Positions 53,656 to 63,170 of a stretch of DNA of 64,000 bases are shown one piece after another. A model generated the notes under the pieces. That model was not told the DNA's origin. It did not search any database and worked only from the letters and a program-made list of their open reading frames with translations. The stretch is from Phocaeicola salanitronis DSM 18170 (GTDB taxonomy: Bacteria; Bacteroidota; Bacteroidia; Bacteroidales; Bacteroidaceae): positions 1,674,001-1,738,000 of the forward strand of contig NC_015164.1 of assembly GCF_000190575.1 (NCBI RefSeq). The letters are read 5' to 3'. Numbering within the stretch: the stretch's first letter is position 1; each line of letters starts with the position of its first letter. The position numbers were made by a program, and so were the translations under genes.

Positions 53656-53658
53656 AAA

Positions 53659-53943
53659 TTATTTGTTTTTAGATTGTTCGTATTTTTCTATTAACCTGTT
53701 TTTCTGTATATGCTCTACAATACCTTTTATCACGTATGCCTTTAATATGCTTCCCGGATGCGGCTTGTGTAACGTGAAAGGAGCATCACCTTCCGGGTTT
53801 ACAAATTCAACACGTGAACCTGATGTGCTTCCTTTATTGTTTTCTGTATATCCGAATATGCCGAACAACCTTTTAGCTTCATCATAAGTGAAGTCTTTCG
53901 GCTGTGACAATATACGGGCAATCAATTTTTCTTTAGTTCCCAT
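53659..53943 (-). CDS. hicA: HicA-family mRNA interferase toxin
   Basis: A 94-residue toxin with a dsRNA-binding-like fold. The signature region reads GSTSGSRVEFVNPEG, followed by TLHKPHPGSILKAYVIKGI. The His of TLHKPHP is the presumed active residue; the first part is the GSRVEF variant instead of the classical GSHHKF. The ATG at 53943 was chosen because a promoter starts transcription just upstream. It is co-transcribed with hicB. Confidence 0.88.
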   Translation of the reverse strand: MGTKEKLIARILSQPKDFTYDEAKRLFGIFGYTENNKGSTSGSRVEFVNPEGDAPFTLHKPHPGSILKAYVIKGIVEHIQKNRLIEKYEQSKNK

Positions 53944-53961
53944 CCTTTTATTATTTGAGTG

Positions 53962-53992
53962 CAAAGATACTAAATTTGATACTAAAAGCAAA
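53962..53992 (-). promoter_or_regulatory. hicAB promoter with internal direct repeats
   Basis: On the minus strand TTTG (53989-53992), a 19-nt spacer and TATCTTTG (53962-53969) form a perfect Bacteroides promoter. Two direct copies of GATACTAAA (53966-53974 and 53978-53986, plus-strand reading, 12-bp period) overlap the -7 element and fill the spacer. They are candidate binding sites for the ribbon-helix-helix domain of HicB. Confidence 0.75.
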
Positions 53993-54090
53993 ATATTTCG
54001 TAGATATACTATGCCCAATAGATTTATACTTCACAAAGAGGATATATATGCAAATCCTCAATATAGAAACTCTCCAAATGCTTTTTCTAA

Positions 54091-54741
54091 TTACTCGTAA
54101 TAAATCATCCCTTCCTTGAACACCAACGTATGAAGCTCCGGCGAGTCGCATGGCACACCGACATCCCTATACTCTACCGTGTTGGTCTGTAACGTAAATA
54201 TGGTTTCATTCCCTTTTTTATCTACATTATTAACATAGGAAGGTCTGTCAAATACCAATGAGGCATTACCATTTTTCAAAACAAGTATAGTCAGGCGAGG
54301 CGGTTGGCTCATTATATAAGTGCCGATAAACAACAATGCCATGGAATCCTCACCCTGGTCTATCTTATAATAGAAAGACGTTTTCCTGACATCACCATCA
54401 GGCTCATCCGTCAGGTATCCCCAACCTTCGTTGTTTTCCAAACTACATATTTCCTTTCCTTGGCAGCTTATACGAATGATATGTATGTCTCCCGGATCAT
54501 TTTCCCAATTCTTGTATTTCAAGCATTCTATGTCGTATCTGTCTCCATTAGACGTATATTCGCTTTCATCCAACATTCGAATGTAAGGAGAAGTATTCTT
54601 ATACTTCTTAACCGGATATGTTTCGACATACTTCCTTTTGATAGTGATATTTCCATCAGTGTCCATATCAAATACTTGCTCCTGTCCATAACTCAACATA
54701 GCAGATGCCCAAAAGAATACTAAAATCAATACCGTTTTCAT
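54091..54741 (-). CDS. Small secreted protein, unrecognised
   Basis: A 216-residue protein with a clear signal peptide (MKTVLILVFFWASAMLSYGQ) and no lipobox. The mature part is rich in beta strands and charged residues (DMDTDGNITIKRKYVETYPVKKY, SCQGKEICSLENNEGWGYL). No domain is recognised. The ATG at 54741 is preferred over the GTG one codon earlier. It lies between hicAB and vsr with no evident link to either. A periplasmic or cell-surface role is all that can be said. Confidence 0.75.
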   Translation of the reverse strand: MKTVLILVFFWASAMLSYGQEQVFDMDTDGNITIKRKYVETYPVKKYKNTSPYIRMLDESEYTSNGDRYDIECLKYKNWENDPGDIHIIRISCQGKEICSLENNEGWGYLTDEPDGDVRKTSFYYKIDQGEDSMALLFIGTYIMSQPPRLTILVLKNGNASLVFDRPSYVNNVDKKGNETIFTLQTNTVEYRDVGVPCDSPELHTLVFKEGMIYYE

Positions 54742-54821
54742 CACCTATACATTTATCCAATAAAAAAACACAACACCATACAAAGATAAGGCTTTCTTTA
54801 TCATTTCATCCTGACTTGGCA

Positions 54822-55319
54822 TTAATATTCCGGTTCCGGCTCTGCAGCTATTATAGGAATTTCTTCAGGAAATTCATAACGGACAATGGAGCGGTCTTTC
54901 AAATAAATATGATTCAAGGTATATGCCAAAGACTCTAATGTTTCATTTCTTTTCGCAGGTTTCAGCTCACATTCCCACACGGTAATGCAATGCCAGCCCA
55001 TCCTTGCCAGTTCACGTTGCTCCCGCTTATCGCGTTCTTTGTTCCGCTCTATCTTCGCTTGCCAATACGCAACATTCGTCCGAGGCAAATGCGAATACCT
55101 GCATCCTTCATGCCCGTGCCAAAAACAACCATTGACAAAGATAACCGTCCGATACTTCCGCAACACGATATCGGGATGACCGGGCAAACGGGGATGGTTC
55201 AGCCTGTACCTGAATCCTCTCGAAAACAGATACTTCCTGACTATCATTTCCGGCTTGGTATCCTTGCCGCGGATAGCAGCCATACACCGATGACGTTGTT
55301 CTTTAGTTAGTTTGTCCAT
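54822..55319 (-). CDS. vsr: Very short patch repair endonuclease Vsr
   Basis: A 165-residue DNA mismatch endonuclease that nicks next to T:G mismatches made by deamination of 5-methylcytosine. Key residues are visible: D50 (LPGHPDIVL), the zinc and catalytic region CFWHGHEGCRYSH (His68/His70), and AYWQAKIERNKERD. The N-terminus MAAIRGKDTKPEMIVRKYLF is typical. It diverges from the HaeIII-like restriction genes 121 bp away, so it most likely protects the sites methylated by those enzymes. A C-terminal extension of about 20 acidic residues is unusual but minor. Confidence 0.94.
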   Translation of the reverse strand: MDKLTKEQRHRCMAAIRGKDTKPEMIVRKYLFSRGFRYRLNHPRLPGHPDIVLRKYRTVIFVNGCFWHGHEGCRYSHLPRTNVAYWQAKIERNKERDKREQRELARMGWHCITVWECELKPAKRNETLESLAYTLNHIYLKDRSIVRYEFPEEIPIIAAEPEPEY

Positions 55320-55409
55320 TGCATATCATTTCTGTCCCGAAAGTTACGCCAATTCCAACAATATTACAAAATAAAAGCACAAAATATGGCATTATTCAAA
55401 TGTTTTTAA

Positions 55410-55417
55410 TACTTTTG
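55410..55417 (+). promoter_or_regulatory. -7 element of the restriction-modification genes
   Basis: TACTTTTG is a perfect TAnnTTTG, 24 nt before the endonuclease ATG. No clear -33 TTTG is present. The divergent vsr promoter must share this 121-bp region. Confidence 0.5.
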
Positions 55418-55440
55418 CTACTCATTTATATAACACAACC

Positions 55441-56394
55441 ATGAGCGACAAAAGTAACATCCAAGGCAGAGCTTACGAATTTATTTGCTTACTTACTCTT
55501 CAAGAAGAGACAAATAAAATCCGTCCGGCAAGAATCGTTACAAACAGCAGTTATTATGCTGCTCAACGAGCATGGAATAAATTAACTACCAATATACAGA
55601 ATATCTATAAAACAAGTGCGTACGCAGCTGTTGCCAAAATATTCACATTAGAACCACGGATTATCGAAAAAGGGGAAGATGTATTGGAATTATTGATACA
55701 AACCGATAAAAAAGGGGAAAGCGGAGATGTACGTGACATTTTAATTATACGCAACCGCATCCATTGGGAAATCGGATTAAGCCTAAAACACAATCATTTT
55801 GCCGTAAAACATAGCAGGTTAAGTGACCGGTTGGATTTTGGCAGCAAATGGTACGGCATACCTTGTTCACCAGATTATTGGAAAGAAATACGCTCTGCAT
55901 TCGACTATCTGAAAGCCTGCCAAAAGCGACATTTGAAATTTAAAGAATTGCCAAACAAAGAAAAAGACGTTTATATCCCGTTGTTGAAAGCATTCATCAA
56001 TGAAATCAAACGCCAATATGCAGAACATAAAAACATTCCCGGAAAGTTAGTCAAATATCTTTTAGGGGAATATGACTTTTATAAAATTATCAGTATCGAC
56101 AAAGAGCGGAATACAAAAATCCAATCTTATAACTTACACGGTACATTAGGGTCGGCAAGCCAAACGCAAAAACCTGCAAAAATCATCCCCATAGTGTCTC
56201 TGCCTACCCGAATTGTTAATTTAGATTTTGTGCCAGGAAGTCAAAATACAGTTGAACTCTATATGGATGAAGGCTGGCAATTCTCTTTCCGAATACATAA
56301 CGCAAAAAACGATGTTGAGCCATCGCTAAAATTTGACATTCAAATAATCGGTATGCCAATAACCATCATCACTTTAAATTGTTTCTGGAATTAA
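55441..56394 (+). CDS. HaeIII-family type II restriction endonuclease
   Basis: A 317-residue nuclease of the HaeIII family, predicted to cut GGCC. It starts [19 protein letters not shown], resembling R.HaeIII. The nuclease core likely includes [12 protein letters not shown] and [19 protein letters not shown] (about 105-140), which give the D...ExK-type residues. Confidence comes from both the sequence pattern and the following M.HaeIII-like gene, whose ATG begins 2 bp after this stop. The local sequence is more A/T-rich than its neighbours, which hints at horizontal acquisition. Confidence 0.88.
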   Translation: MSDKSNIQGRAYEFICLLTLQEETNKIRPARIVTNSSYYAAQRAWNKLTTNIQNIYKTSAYAAVAKIFTLEPRIIEKGEDVLELLIQTDKKGESGDVRDILIIRNRIHWEIGLSLKHNHFAVKHSRLSDRLDFGSKWYGIPCSPDYWKEIRSAFDYLKACQKRHLKFKELPNKEKDVYIPLLKAFINEIKRQYAEHKNIPGKLVKYLLGEYDFYKIISIDKERNTKIQSYNLHGTLGSASQTQKPAKIIPIVSLPTRIVNLDFVPGSQNTVELYMDEGWQFSFRIHNAKNDVEPSLKFDIQIIGMPITIITLNCFWN

Positions 56395-56396
56395 TT

Positions 56397-57410
56397 ATGA
56401 TGACATTAATTAGTTTATTCTCCGGAGCCGGAGGTCTGGATTTAGGTTTCCATTATGCAGGATTCAAAACGATAATCGCCAATGAACTTGATGCCAAAAT
56501 ATGCCCAACTTATCGGATAAATTTTCCTGATGTTAAACTGATAGAAGGAGATATACGGAATATCCCATCTTCTGAATTTCCTGATGGCATTACCGGTATC
56601 ATCGGCGGTCCTCCTTGCCAATCGTGGAGCGAAGCCGGTTCTTTAAAAGGCATTGAAGATGCTCGCGGACAATTGTTTTATGAATATATCCGCATACTTA
56701 AAGATAAACAGCCCCTGTTTTTTGTAGCAGAAAATGTATCAGGGATGTTAGCCAAACGCCATTCTAGTGCAGTAAGCGGCTTTATGAAACTATTTGATGA
56801 AGCCGGTTATGACGTAAATCTGAAAATGCTGAATGCCAATGATTACGATGTTGCCGAAGACCGAGACCGAGTTTTTTACATCGGATTCCGGAAAGACTTG
56901 AACATTCACGATTTCAAGTACCCGACCCCGCTTAAACACAAACCGACTTTACGTGAATGTATTTGGGATTTACAAGACACAGCTATTCCTGCACGAGACA
57001 AAAACAAAACGAACGGAGATGCATGCATTGTGCCCAATAATGAATATTTTACAGGAGCATATTCTCCTATATTCATGTCGCGCAACCGAGTTCGCTCATG
57101 GGACGAACCCGGTTTTACGGTACAGGCAAGCGGACGGCAATGCCAACTGCATCCTCAAGCTCCTAAAATGATTAAAGTAGAGAAAAACCTGCAAAAGTTC
57201 GCAGAAGGATACGAGCATCTTTACAGGCGAATGAGCGTCCGTGAAGTAGCACGCATACAAAGCTTCCCGGATAGTTTCAAATTCATTTACGATGACGTAA
57301 ACTACGGCTATAAGATGATTGGCAACGCAGTTCCGGTCAACCTGGCTTATCATGTTGCCTTACAAATCAAAAAAACATTGATAGAAAAAGGTGCCATTCA
57401 ACCTGGATAA
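56397..57410 (+). CDS. DNA (cytosine-5) methyltransferase, M.HaeIII/M.NgoPII type (GGCC)
   Basis: A 337-residue C5 methyltransferase. Motif I is [12 protein letters not shown], motif [14 protein letters not shown] carries the catalytic cysteine (C74), motif VI is AENVSG, motif VIII is QDRxR-like ([11 protein letters not shown]), and motif X is [10 protein letters not shown]. The target-recognition region has [22 protein letters not shown] and then CQLHPQAP, matching GGCC enzymes (M.HaeIII, M.NgoPII) as I remember them. It therefore should protect sites cut by the adjacent endonuclease. ATG at 56397 or 56400 are both possible. Confidence 0.93.
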   Translation: MMTLISLFSGAGGLDLGFHYAGFKTIIANELDAKICPTYRINFPDVKLIEGDIRNIPSSEFPDGITGIIGGPPCQSWSEAGSLKGIEDARGQLFYEYIRILKDKQPLFFVAENVSGMLAKRHSSAVSGFMKLFDEAGYDVNLKMLNANDYDVAEDRDRVFYIGFRKDLNIHDFKYPTPLKHKPTLRECIWDLQDTAIPARDKNKTNGDACIVPNNEYFTGAYSPIFMSRNRVRSWDEPGFTVQASGRQCQLHPQAPKMIKVEKNLQKFAEGYEHLYRRMSVREVARIQSFPDSFKFIYDDVNYGYKMIGNAVPVNLAYHVALQIKKTLIEKGAIQPG

Positions 57411-57424
57411 AATGACATAATTGT

Positions 57425-58816
57425 ATGAAAGTAGCTTCATTCTTTTCAGGTTGTGGCGGATTAGACCTCGGTTTCGAACAAGCCGGAATAGAAGTTATTT
57501 GGGCAAATGACATCGAGGCTTCTATACATGAAACTTACCAGTACAACCATCCGAATACCATTTTATGCAAATCAGATATTCGGGAATTACATGCCTCCGA
57601 CATTCCTGATTGTGACGGATTTATCGGAGGTCCCCCTTGCCAATCATGGAGTGAAGGAGGCAAACAACTTGGCTTAAACGACGAGCGCGGAAAGCTATTC
57701 CTTGATTATGTCCGGTTAATAAAAGAGAAGCAACCTAAATTTTTTGTTATCGAAAATGTTAAAGGTATCATCAGCGACAAACATCTGCAAACGTTTTTAT
57801 CTTTTCTTTCTATTCTTGAAAAAGTCGGTTATATTGTAAGCTATGCCTTATTGAATGCGGCAGATTTCCGCATTCCTCAAGACCGTTACCGGGTATTTGT
57901 CGTAGGATTCCTAAAAGACTTGAATTGCAATTTTCACTTTCCACATCCTTTACAGAATGCTCATATAACTTTACAGAAAGCGATAGGAGACATCAATGAA
58001 GTCCCTCGTTTTTATGCAGATGGCGACACCGTAAACCAAACATACGGACGTTGGCTTAACCATGATGTTTTCACAGGACCGTTTGATGCAAAGTTCATGT
58101 CACGCAATCGGGTACGTGCATGGAATGAAGTTTCATTTACTATTCAGGCACAAGCCAAGAACTGTCCTTTACATCCGCAAGCTCCGACCATGAAATATAT
58201 ATCCCCACACAAACGTATATTTGCAGTCGGATATGAGCATTTATACCGCCGGTTCAGCATAAGGGAATGCGCCAGAATACAAAGCTTTCCCGATAGTTTC
58301 CGTTTCTTTTACAACGACATACAAGAAGGTTATAAAATGGTTGGCAATGCCGTACCTCCCCGTTTGGCTAAATTCATAGCCCTGAATATAAAAAACGCCT
58401 TCACTTCTATCCATTCAGCAGAAAAAGAATTCGTATTAGTAGGCTACTATAAGGATGAAAAACAATTGCATCTGACTTTGCAAAATAAACTCTATTATGT
58501 CCGTTCTGGATTCAGGCGCGGTGCTCTGCAAATGCCAGTAGGCATGCCCGTTCCCGCCTATCTGTTATTGCATCACAAAAAAAGCCGTTTCTTATACAAG
58601 CTCATTCCTAAATCCCCTTCCTGCGTAACAGCTGCAGATTTATCAGCCAAAGGGTTCTCTCCATCTGGCAATGAATACCTGACATTCGGATTAGAAAATA
58701 CAAAAGAAATTCATATCAAAGACTTGAACCTACAAACCATTCAACTCCCTAACGGAAGGAACGCTACATTCCCTTATATAACTGACATAGAAACACTGAG
58801 GAAAGAATTGAAGTAA
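57425..58816 (+). CDS. Second DNA (cytosine-5) methyltransferase with C-terminal extension
   Basis: A 463-residue paralogue of the preceding enzyme. Motifs are intact: [24 protein letters not shown] (catalytic C72), ENVKGI, PQDRYRVFVVG and GNAVPPRLAKFIA. The recognition segment reads MSRNRVRAWNEVSFTIQAQ then AKNCPLHPQAP, so the ASGRQ of GGCC enzymes is replaced by AQAKN. It also carries about 120 extra residues after motif X (about 345-463) with no recognised domain. It may methylate a related but different site, or protect the other strand context. It starts 14 bp after the first methyltransferase stop. Confidence 0.9.
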   Translation: MKVASFFSGCGGLDLGFEQAGIEVIWANDIEASIHETYQYNHPNTILCKSDIRELHASDIPDCDGFIGGPPCQSWSEGGKQLGLNDERGKLFLDYVRLIKEKQPKFFVIENVKGIISDKHLQTFLSFLSILEKVGYIVSYALLNAADFRIPQDRYRVFVVGFLKDLNCNFHFPHPLQNAHITLQKAIGDINEVPRFYADGDTVNQTYGRWLNHDVFTGPFDAKFMSRNRVRAWNEVSFTIQAQAKNCPLHPQAPTMKYISPHKRIFAVGYEHLYRRFSIRECARIQSFPDSFRFFYNDIQEGYKMVGNAVPPRLAKFIALNIKNAFTSIHSAEKEFVLVGYYKDEKQLHLTLQNKLYYVRSGFRRGALQMPVGMPVPAYLLLHHKKSRFLYKLIPKSPSCVTAADLSAKGFSPSGNEYLTFGLENTKEIHIKDLNLQTIQLPNGRNATFPYITDIETLRKELK

Positions 58817-58859
58817 CCCCCAATGCCTGCGTTTTCCTCTGATACTCTCATGAAATGTC

Positions 58860-58899
58860 AAGCCCCGCCACCAAGTGTTATGCTTGAACTGCGGGGCTT
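58860..58899. terminator. Terminator between the methyltransferase and the HTCS gene
   Basis: AAGCCCCGC (58860-58868) pairs perfectly with 58891-58899 around a 22-nt loop; CTTTCATATC follows on the plus strand. It separates the convergent methyltransferase and hybrid-sensor genes. Confidence 0.6.
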
Positions 58900-58940
58900 C
58901 TTTCATATCAATACCAACCTTTTTTTAATTCAACTACTTT

Positions 58941-61900
58941 TTAAGGTAGATTTCGCTCTGTACCAGCTTTATTCCGATAATCTTTTGGGGAATCGTTGTA
59001 CTGCTTTTGGAACTCCCGGTAAAAATAAGACTTATTGGAAAAGCCGGCACGAAACATGACTTCAGATACGGTAATTTGTGTGGTGCGCAACAATTTGGCG
59101 GCATAGTCCAACCTGATTTCCCGGATAAATTCACTGGGAGTCTTATCCAGCACTTCTTTCAGACGACGATAGAAAGTGGCTTTGCTCATTCCCAAACTTT
59201 CTGCAATCCAAACAGGGCTCAAAGCCTCTTCATCAATATGTTCAGTAATAAGCCGGTAAACGTTTTCTATTAGTTCTTCATCATTAGCATGTAATGTCTT
59301 TCCGTTTTTGACTTTAATGGATGATAAGCTAGAATAAAAATAATTACGTAAAGACTCCTGTCTGGATATCAGGTTCTCGATGGTCGATTTGATTTGAAGT
59401 GGATGGAAAGGCTTTGTCAGATAACTGTTGGCACCCAGGTTACTCGCCTTTATCTGATCTTCAACCGAGTTTTTAGCAGAGATGACGACCAATGGGATGT
59501 AGCTAATGTTCGGATCGCTCTTGACAGCCTGAATGAAAGTAAAACCATCCATTCCATTCATGATGATGTCTGTAAGAATGATGTCTGGATGAGTTTTCTT
59601 TATTTTCTCCAATGCCTCTTTGCCATCTGCCGCTTCGAACACAATGTATCCCTTTAGAATATCGCGCAACAAATCCCGCAGATGTGCATCGTCTTCTACT
59701 ATTAAGACATTTGCGTATTTTCCATAGAAGATATTGTCTTCTTTAGGGCTTTCCTCCATTGCTTCTTCGACTGGCGTATCCAACAGGAGAGAAGCAGTTC
59801 CGGCTGGCAATGGAGGGATAATAAGCTGGAACTGAGTATATTTTCCTACAATACTTTCTACCGAAATCTTGCCACCTAAAATACCGACTAAGCGTTTGGT
59901 TAAATTTAGTCCGATGCCGTGGCTCATGGTGTTGCCTGCATCAGAGGAAGCCGGAAATATCTTATAGCGGTCAAATATCTCCTGCATCTGTTTTTCGGTC
60001 AGCCCATTTCCCGAATTGCGTATCTTAAATAAGAGCGTATCACCATTTTCTTCAGTGACCTCTATCCATACATATCCCGAACGTGGAGTATATTTAAATG
60101 CATTTGACAAAAGATTGAAAAGTATTTTTTCCAGCGAATTACGATCTGAATATAGGGAAAAATTCTTGTCAATCTTTATTTGAAAGTCGATTTTGTTTTC
60201 CTTAAAAATGTCGACATAATTGTCGGTGACCGCAAGTATCAACCGCTCTACATCAATGGTTTCAGGACACAAATCCAAGTTTTCGTCACCTGCTTTCCGG
60301 AAGTTTACCAGTTCACGGATAAGCCGTTGCATACGTTCCGCATTATTTTTTATAATGGCAAGATATTTGTGCATCTCTTCGCTTAATCCTTTTTGTTCCA
60401 ACAAATACTGCGCAGGGGTATAGATAAGAGTAAGAGGAGTGAAAAACTCGTGTGCTACATTGGCGTAGAAATCCAGTTTTGACTCGTACAATTTTTGTTC
60501 ATGTTCTTTTTCCATCCGTGTTATCAGAATCTGTTTGCCGAGCCGGATACGTCCAATAATAACATGCCTGGCAATGTAGGCTATAATAATGCAGAACATA
60601 ACATAAATGATGATAGCCGGTATACTGAACCACCAAGGATGATTTATTTTTATTGTCAGTTTATATAGATTATTCCCCCAAACTTTGTCACCGTTAGTAG
60701 TTTTTACTTCCAGTTTATAAGTTCCGGGAACCAATTGTGCAAAGCTGATATTAGGATTGTTTCCCAAAAAAATCCAATCAGAAGAAATATTGCTGAATCG
60801 ATAGGCATATTCACAATTTTCGTTTTTTATAAAATCTTTTGTCAAGAATTTCAAGACAAAAGAACGTTCATCATAGTTTAGCTTCAAGATACCGTTTTTT
60901 ATACGTGAAGGAATATTTTCATTAACATTGAATATTTTCAATTCATCCAAGACTATGGTTGGATTGAATGTGCGCAAATGGATGTTTTCAGGATTGAAAT
61001 ATGTGAAACCGTTTGCTCCACCAAAGAAAAGCGTATTTTTTGAGTCGCAAAAATAAGACCCATCGGCAAATTCGTCATTATGCAGACCGTCATTAAATGT
61101 GTAGTCGGTTATGTTTCCCGTAGCTACATCCAATTGAAAAATACCTTGGTTAGTACTTGCCCAAATGTTGCCTTTAGGGTCTTTCAGTATGCCGTGAATG
61201 GTTTTGTTTATCAGTTGCTCGGCATATTGTTCCATCAAAACCTTTCCTTTCCATTGTAATCTGTTTAAACCATAACTTGTGCCTATCCAAAGTCCGTCAG
61301 GATTTGAACATAAGCATAGAACATCATTGTTCGTAAGCTGTACGGATGTATAAAATTCTTCTAAGGATTCTATTTTATTGTTTGATAAGTCGATACGGTT
61401 GAGTCCTCCACCACGTGTCCCGAACCAGACGTAATCTCCAGAAGTATCATCGGATATGGTATATACGATATCGTTGTTCAATGGAATGTCTGCTACTTCG
61501 GAAGTGTATTGCTTGAAACCTGACACTTTGTATTTGCCTCGCTCTTTTGTCAGATTTATCTTGATAAGCCCATATCCGGATGTTCCTACCCACAACAGCG
61601 AATCATGGTGAGTAAAGCAGATACTGTATACCGATTGGAAGACTGGGTATTGTTGAGGAATATATAGTGGTTCAACCTTTTTTTCCCCTGCATATAAAAT
61701 ATCAATACCTTTACCTTCGGAACCGATAAAGATATCGTTATTGTGATTCTTTTTCAGAGCATAGACCGACATTGATTTCAATCCATGTGTTTCATCCAGA
61801 AATGAATGAAATTTCCGGTTCTGCTTGTCGAACAATTTGATACCACTACCTTTGGTTCCTACCAAAATGCGTTGGCTTTCATCTTCGGTAAAACACCGTA

Positions 61901-62912
61901 CGGGATTGTCTGTCTTCACGGTTGAAAACAGAACTTCATAGGGATATAGTTGGATAATTCCTTGCCCGTCTGTACCTACCCATCTGATTTGTTGGCTTCC
62001 ATTATAAAGGCATAATACAGAGGTCTGTTGTGGTATATCTGTTAATTGCTGATACTTTCCGTTTAATGAATCGTAACATATACACCCTCCTCCGATAAAA
62101 CCTACATATAATTTTTGGTTTTCTAAAATGGCGCAAGCCGCTTCCTTATCTGTTTGCAGGTTGATGGTAGAAATGGTTTTCAGTTCTTTGTCGAATATGG
62201 AAACCGTTTGCGGAGTCAACGCAATCAGATGTTCTTCTGACAGCAATATACGGCTGACTTTTTCTAAAGGAAGTTCGTTTAAGGAGGAGCTTCCCTTTAT
62301 CAGTTTATTGATATGGGAAGCCGCCTTTATATGACCGGTATTTGTAAGGAATATCACATGTCCGGATTTATCGATGAGAAAATCTGTAAACTCGGCACTA
62401 GAGGCTGCGTTCAAAGTCTGTGGAATATATTCGTCTTTATCTGCGTGATATAAGAATAGTCCGCGTCCTTTTACGAAACAGTAAATATCTCCGTCCGGTG
62501 TTTGAGCCAAAATATAAGAACGTTCCTGTTGAGGTATTTTATTACCTAAATAATAGCGTGTGACCGTTCGGGTTTGTTTGTTTAATTTATTGATGCCGTT
62601 GTCTGTAGCTATCCATAGGTATTCGCCAGATTCAATAATTTGACGAATGACATTGTTACTTAGGGTATTGGGATCTACTCTGCTGTACCTGAAAGAAATG
62701 AAAGAACGCCCATTATAGGCATTAAGTCCGTCCCACGTTCCAATCCAAATAGTATGTTCTGAATCTTCTATAATGCAATTGACCGAATTGTTGTTCAATC
62801 CGTTGATGTTTGATAATTGTTTGGAAACATAAGTATCCTCACTATATGCCGGATATGCAATTATCAGTAGTAAAACAAGTAGCAGGTGATATGGTAAATG
62901 TTTATTTTTCAT
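58941..62912 (-). CDS. Hybrid two-component system sensor/regulator (HTCS), second copy
   Basis: A 1323-residue single-chain sensor. Signal peptide (HLLLVLLLIIAYPAYSE), then a beta-propeller of Reg_prop repeats (IEDSEHTIWIGTWDGLNAYN and later blades) and a Y_Y_Y domain. A transmembrane helix follows (IPAIIIYVMFCIIIAYIA, about 770). HisKA reads NVAHEFFTPLTLI with the phospho-His near 819, where FF replaces the usual LR. HATPase_c, a REC domain with Asp in LTDIIMNGMDG (about 1113) and an AraC-type HTH complete it. The ATG at 62912 leaves a leader of about 17 nt; the earlier ATG at 62924 would leave almost none. It probably controls the SusD-containing locus that runs off the window. Confidence 0.94.
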   Translation of the reverse strand: MKNKHLPYHLLLVLLLIIAYPAYSEDTYVSKQLSNINGLNNNSVNCIIEDSEHTIWIGTWDGLNAYNGRSFISFRYSRVDPNTLSNNVIRQIIESGEYLWIATDNGINKLNKQTRTVTRYYLGNKIPQQERSYILAQTPDGDIYCFVKGRGLFLYHADKDEYIPQTLNAASSAEFTDFLIDKSGHVIFLTNTGHIKAASHINKLIKGSSSLNELPLEKVSRILLSEEHLIALTPQTVSIFDKELKTISTINLQTDKEAACAILENQKLYVGFIGGGCICYDSLNGKYQQLTDIPQQTSVLCLYNGSQQIRWVGTDGQGIIQLYPYEVLFSTVKTDNPVRCFTEDESQRILVGTKGSGIKLFDKQNRKFHSFLDETHGLKSMSVYALKKNHNNDIFIGSEGKGIDILYAGEKKVEPLYIPQQYPVFQSVYSICFTHHDSLLWVGTSGYGLIKINLTKERGKYKVSGFKQYTSEVADIPLNNDIVYTISDDTSGDYVWFGTRGGGLNRIDLSNNKIESLEEFYTSVQLTNNDVLCLCSNPDGLWIGTSYGLNRLQWKGKVLMEQYAEQLINKTIHGILKDPKGNIWASTNQGIFQLDVATGNITDYTFNDGLHNDEFADGSYFCDSKNTLFFGGANGFTYFNPENIHLRTFNPTIVLDELKIFNVNENIPSRIKNGILKLNYDERSFVLKFLTKDFIKNENCEYAYRFSNISSDWIFLGNNPNISFAQLVPGTYKLEVKTTNGDKVWGNNLYKLTIKINHPWWFSIPAIIIYVMFCIIIAYIARHVIIGRIRLGKQILITRMEKEHEQKLYESKLDFYANVAHEFFTPLTLIYTPAQYLLEQKGLSEEMHKYLAIIKNNAERMQRLIRELVNFRKAGDENLDLCPETIDVERLILAVTDNYVDIFKENKIDFQIKIDKNFSLYSDRNSLEKILFNLLSNAFKYTPRSGYVWIEVTEENGDTLLFKIRNSGNGLTEKQMQEIFDRYKIFPASSDAGNTMSHGIGLNLTKRLVGILGGKISVESIVGKYTQFQLIIPPLPAGTASLLLDTPVEEAMEESPKEDNIFYGKYANVLIVEDDAHLRDLLRDILKGYIVFEAADGKEALEKIKKTHPDIILTDIIMNGMDGFTFIQAVKSDPNISYIPLVVISAKNSVEDQIKASNLGANSYLTKPFHPLQIKSTIENLISRQESLRNYFYSSLSSIKVKNGKTLHANDEELIENVYRLITEHIDEEALSPVWIAESLGMSKATFYRRLKEVLDKTPSEFIREIRLDYAAKLLRTTQITVSEVMFRAGFSNKSYFYREFQKQYNDSPKDYRNKAGTERNLP

Positions 62913-62935
62913 GGATGCAGTCATAGTATAAGATA

Positions 62936-62943
62936 CAAAGATA
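62936..62943 (-). promoter_or_regulatory. -7 element of the second HTCS gene
   Basis: The minus strand reads TATCTTTG, a perfect TAnnTTTG. The -33 region has no good TTTG, as is common for weakly expressed sensor genes. Confidence 0.55.
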
Positions 62944-63019
62944 GTGTTTTTTCAATTTCTTTTGTCTGATAAGACATAAAATTGTTGAGCCGAAAAAAGA
63001 ATGTAGTGTAGAATGACTA

Positions 63020-63081
63020 AAACACAGCTTCATAAGACACAAAGCAGTGTTTATACTCTGCGCACTTATGCAGCTGTGTTT
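63020..63081. repeat. 17-bp inverted repeat between the SusD and HTCS genes
   Basis: Arms 63020-63036 and 63065-63081 pair with one mismatch around a 28-nt loop. Together with the hairpin at 63097-63146 it occupies most of the 246-bp gap; the rest is the HTCS promoter region. Confidence 0.5.
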
Positions 63082-63096
63082 GATGGATGTAGGGAT

Positions 63097-63146
63097 TATA
63101 TATGCACCGGCCGATGGAAGTATATGCATTGGCAGGTACATATATA
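63097..63146 (-). terminator. Hairpin after the SusD gene
   Basis: Arms 63097-63116 and 63127-63146 pair with three mismatches in 20 around a 10-nt loop, 24 bp beyond the SusD stop on the minus strand. There is no strong T-run, so the terminator role is tentative. Confidence 0.45.
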
Positions 63147-63170
63147 AGCAACTGCAACCTGAGATAATTA

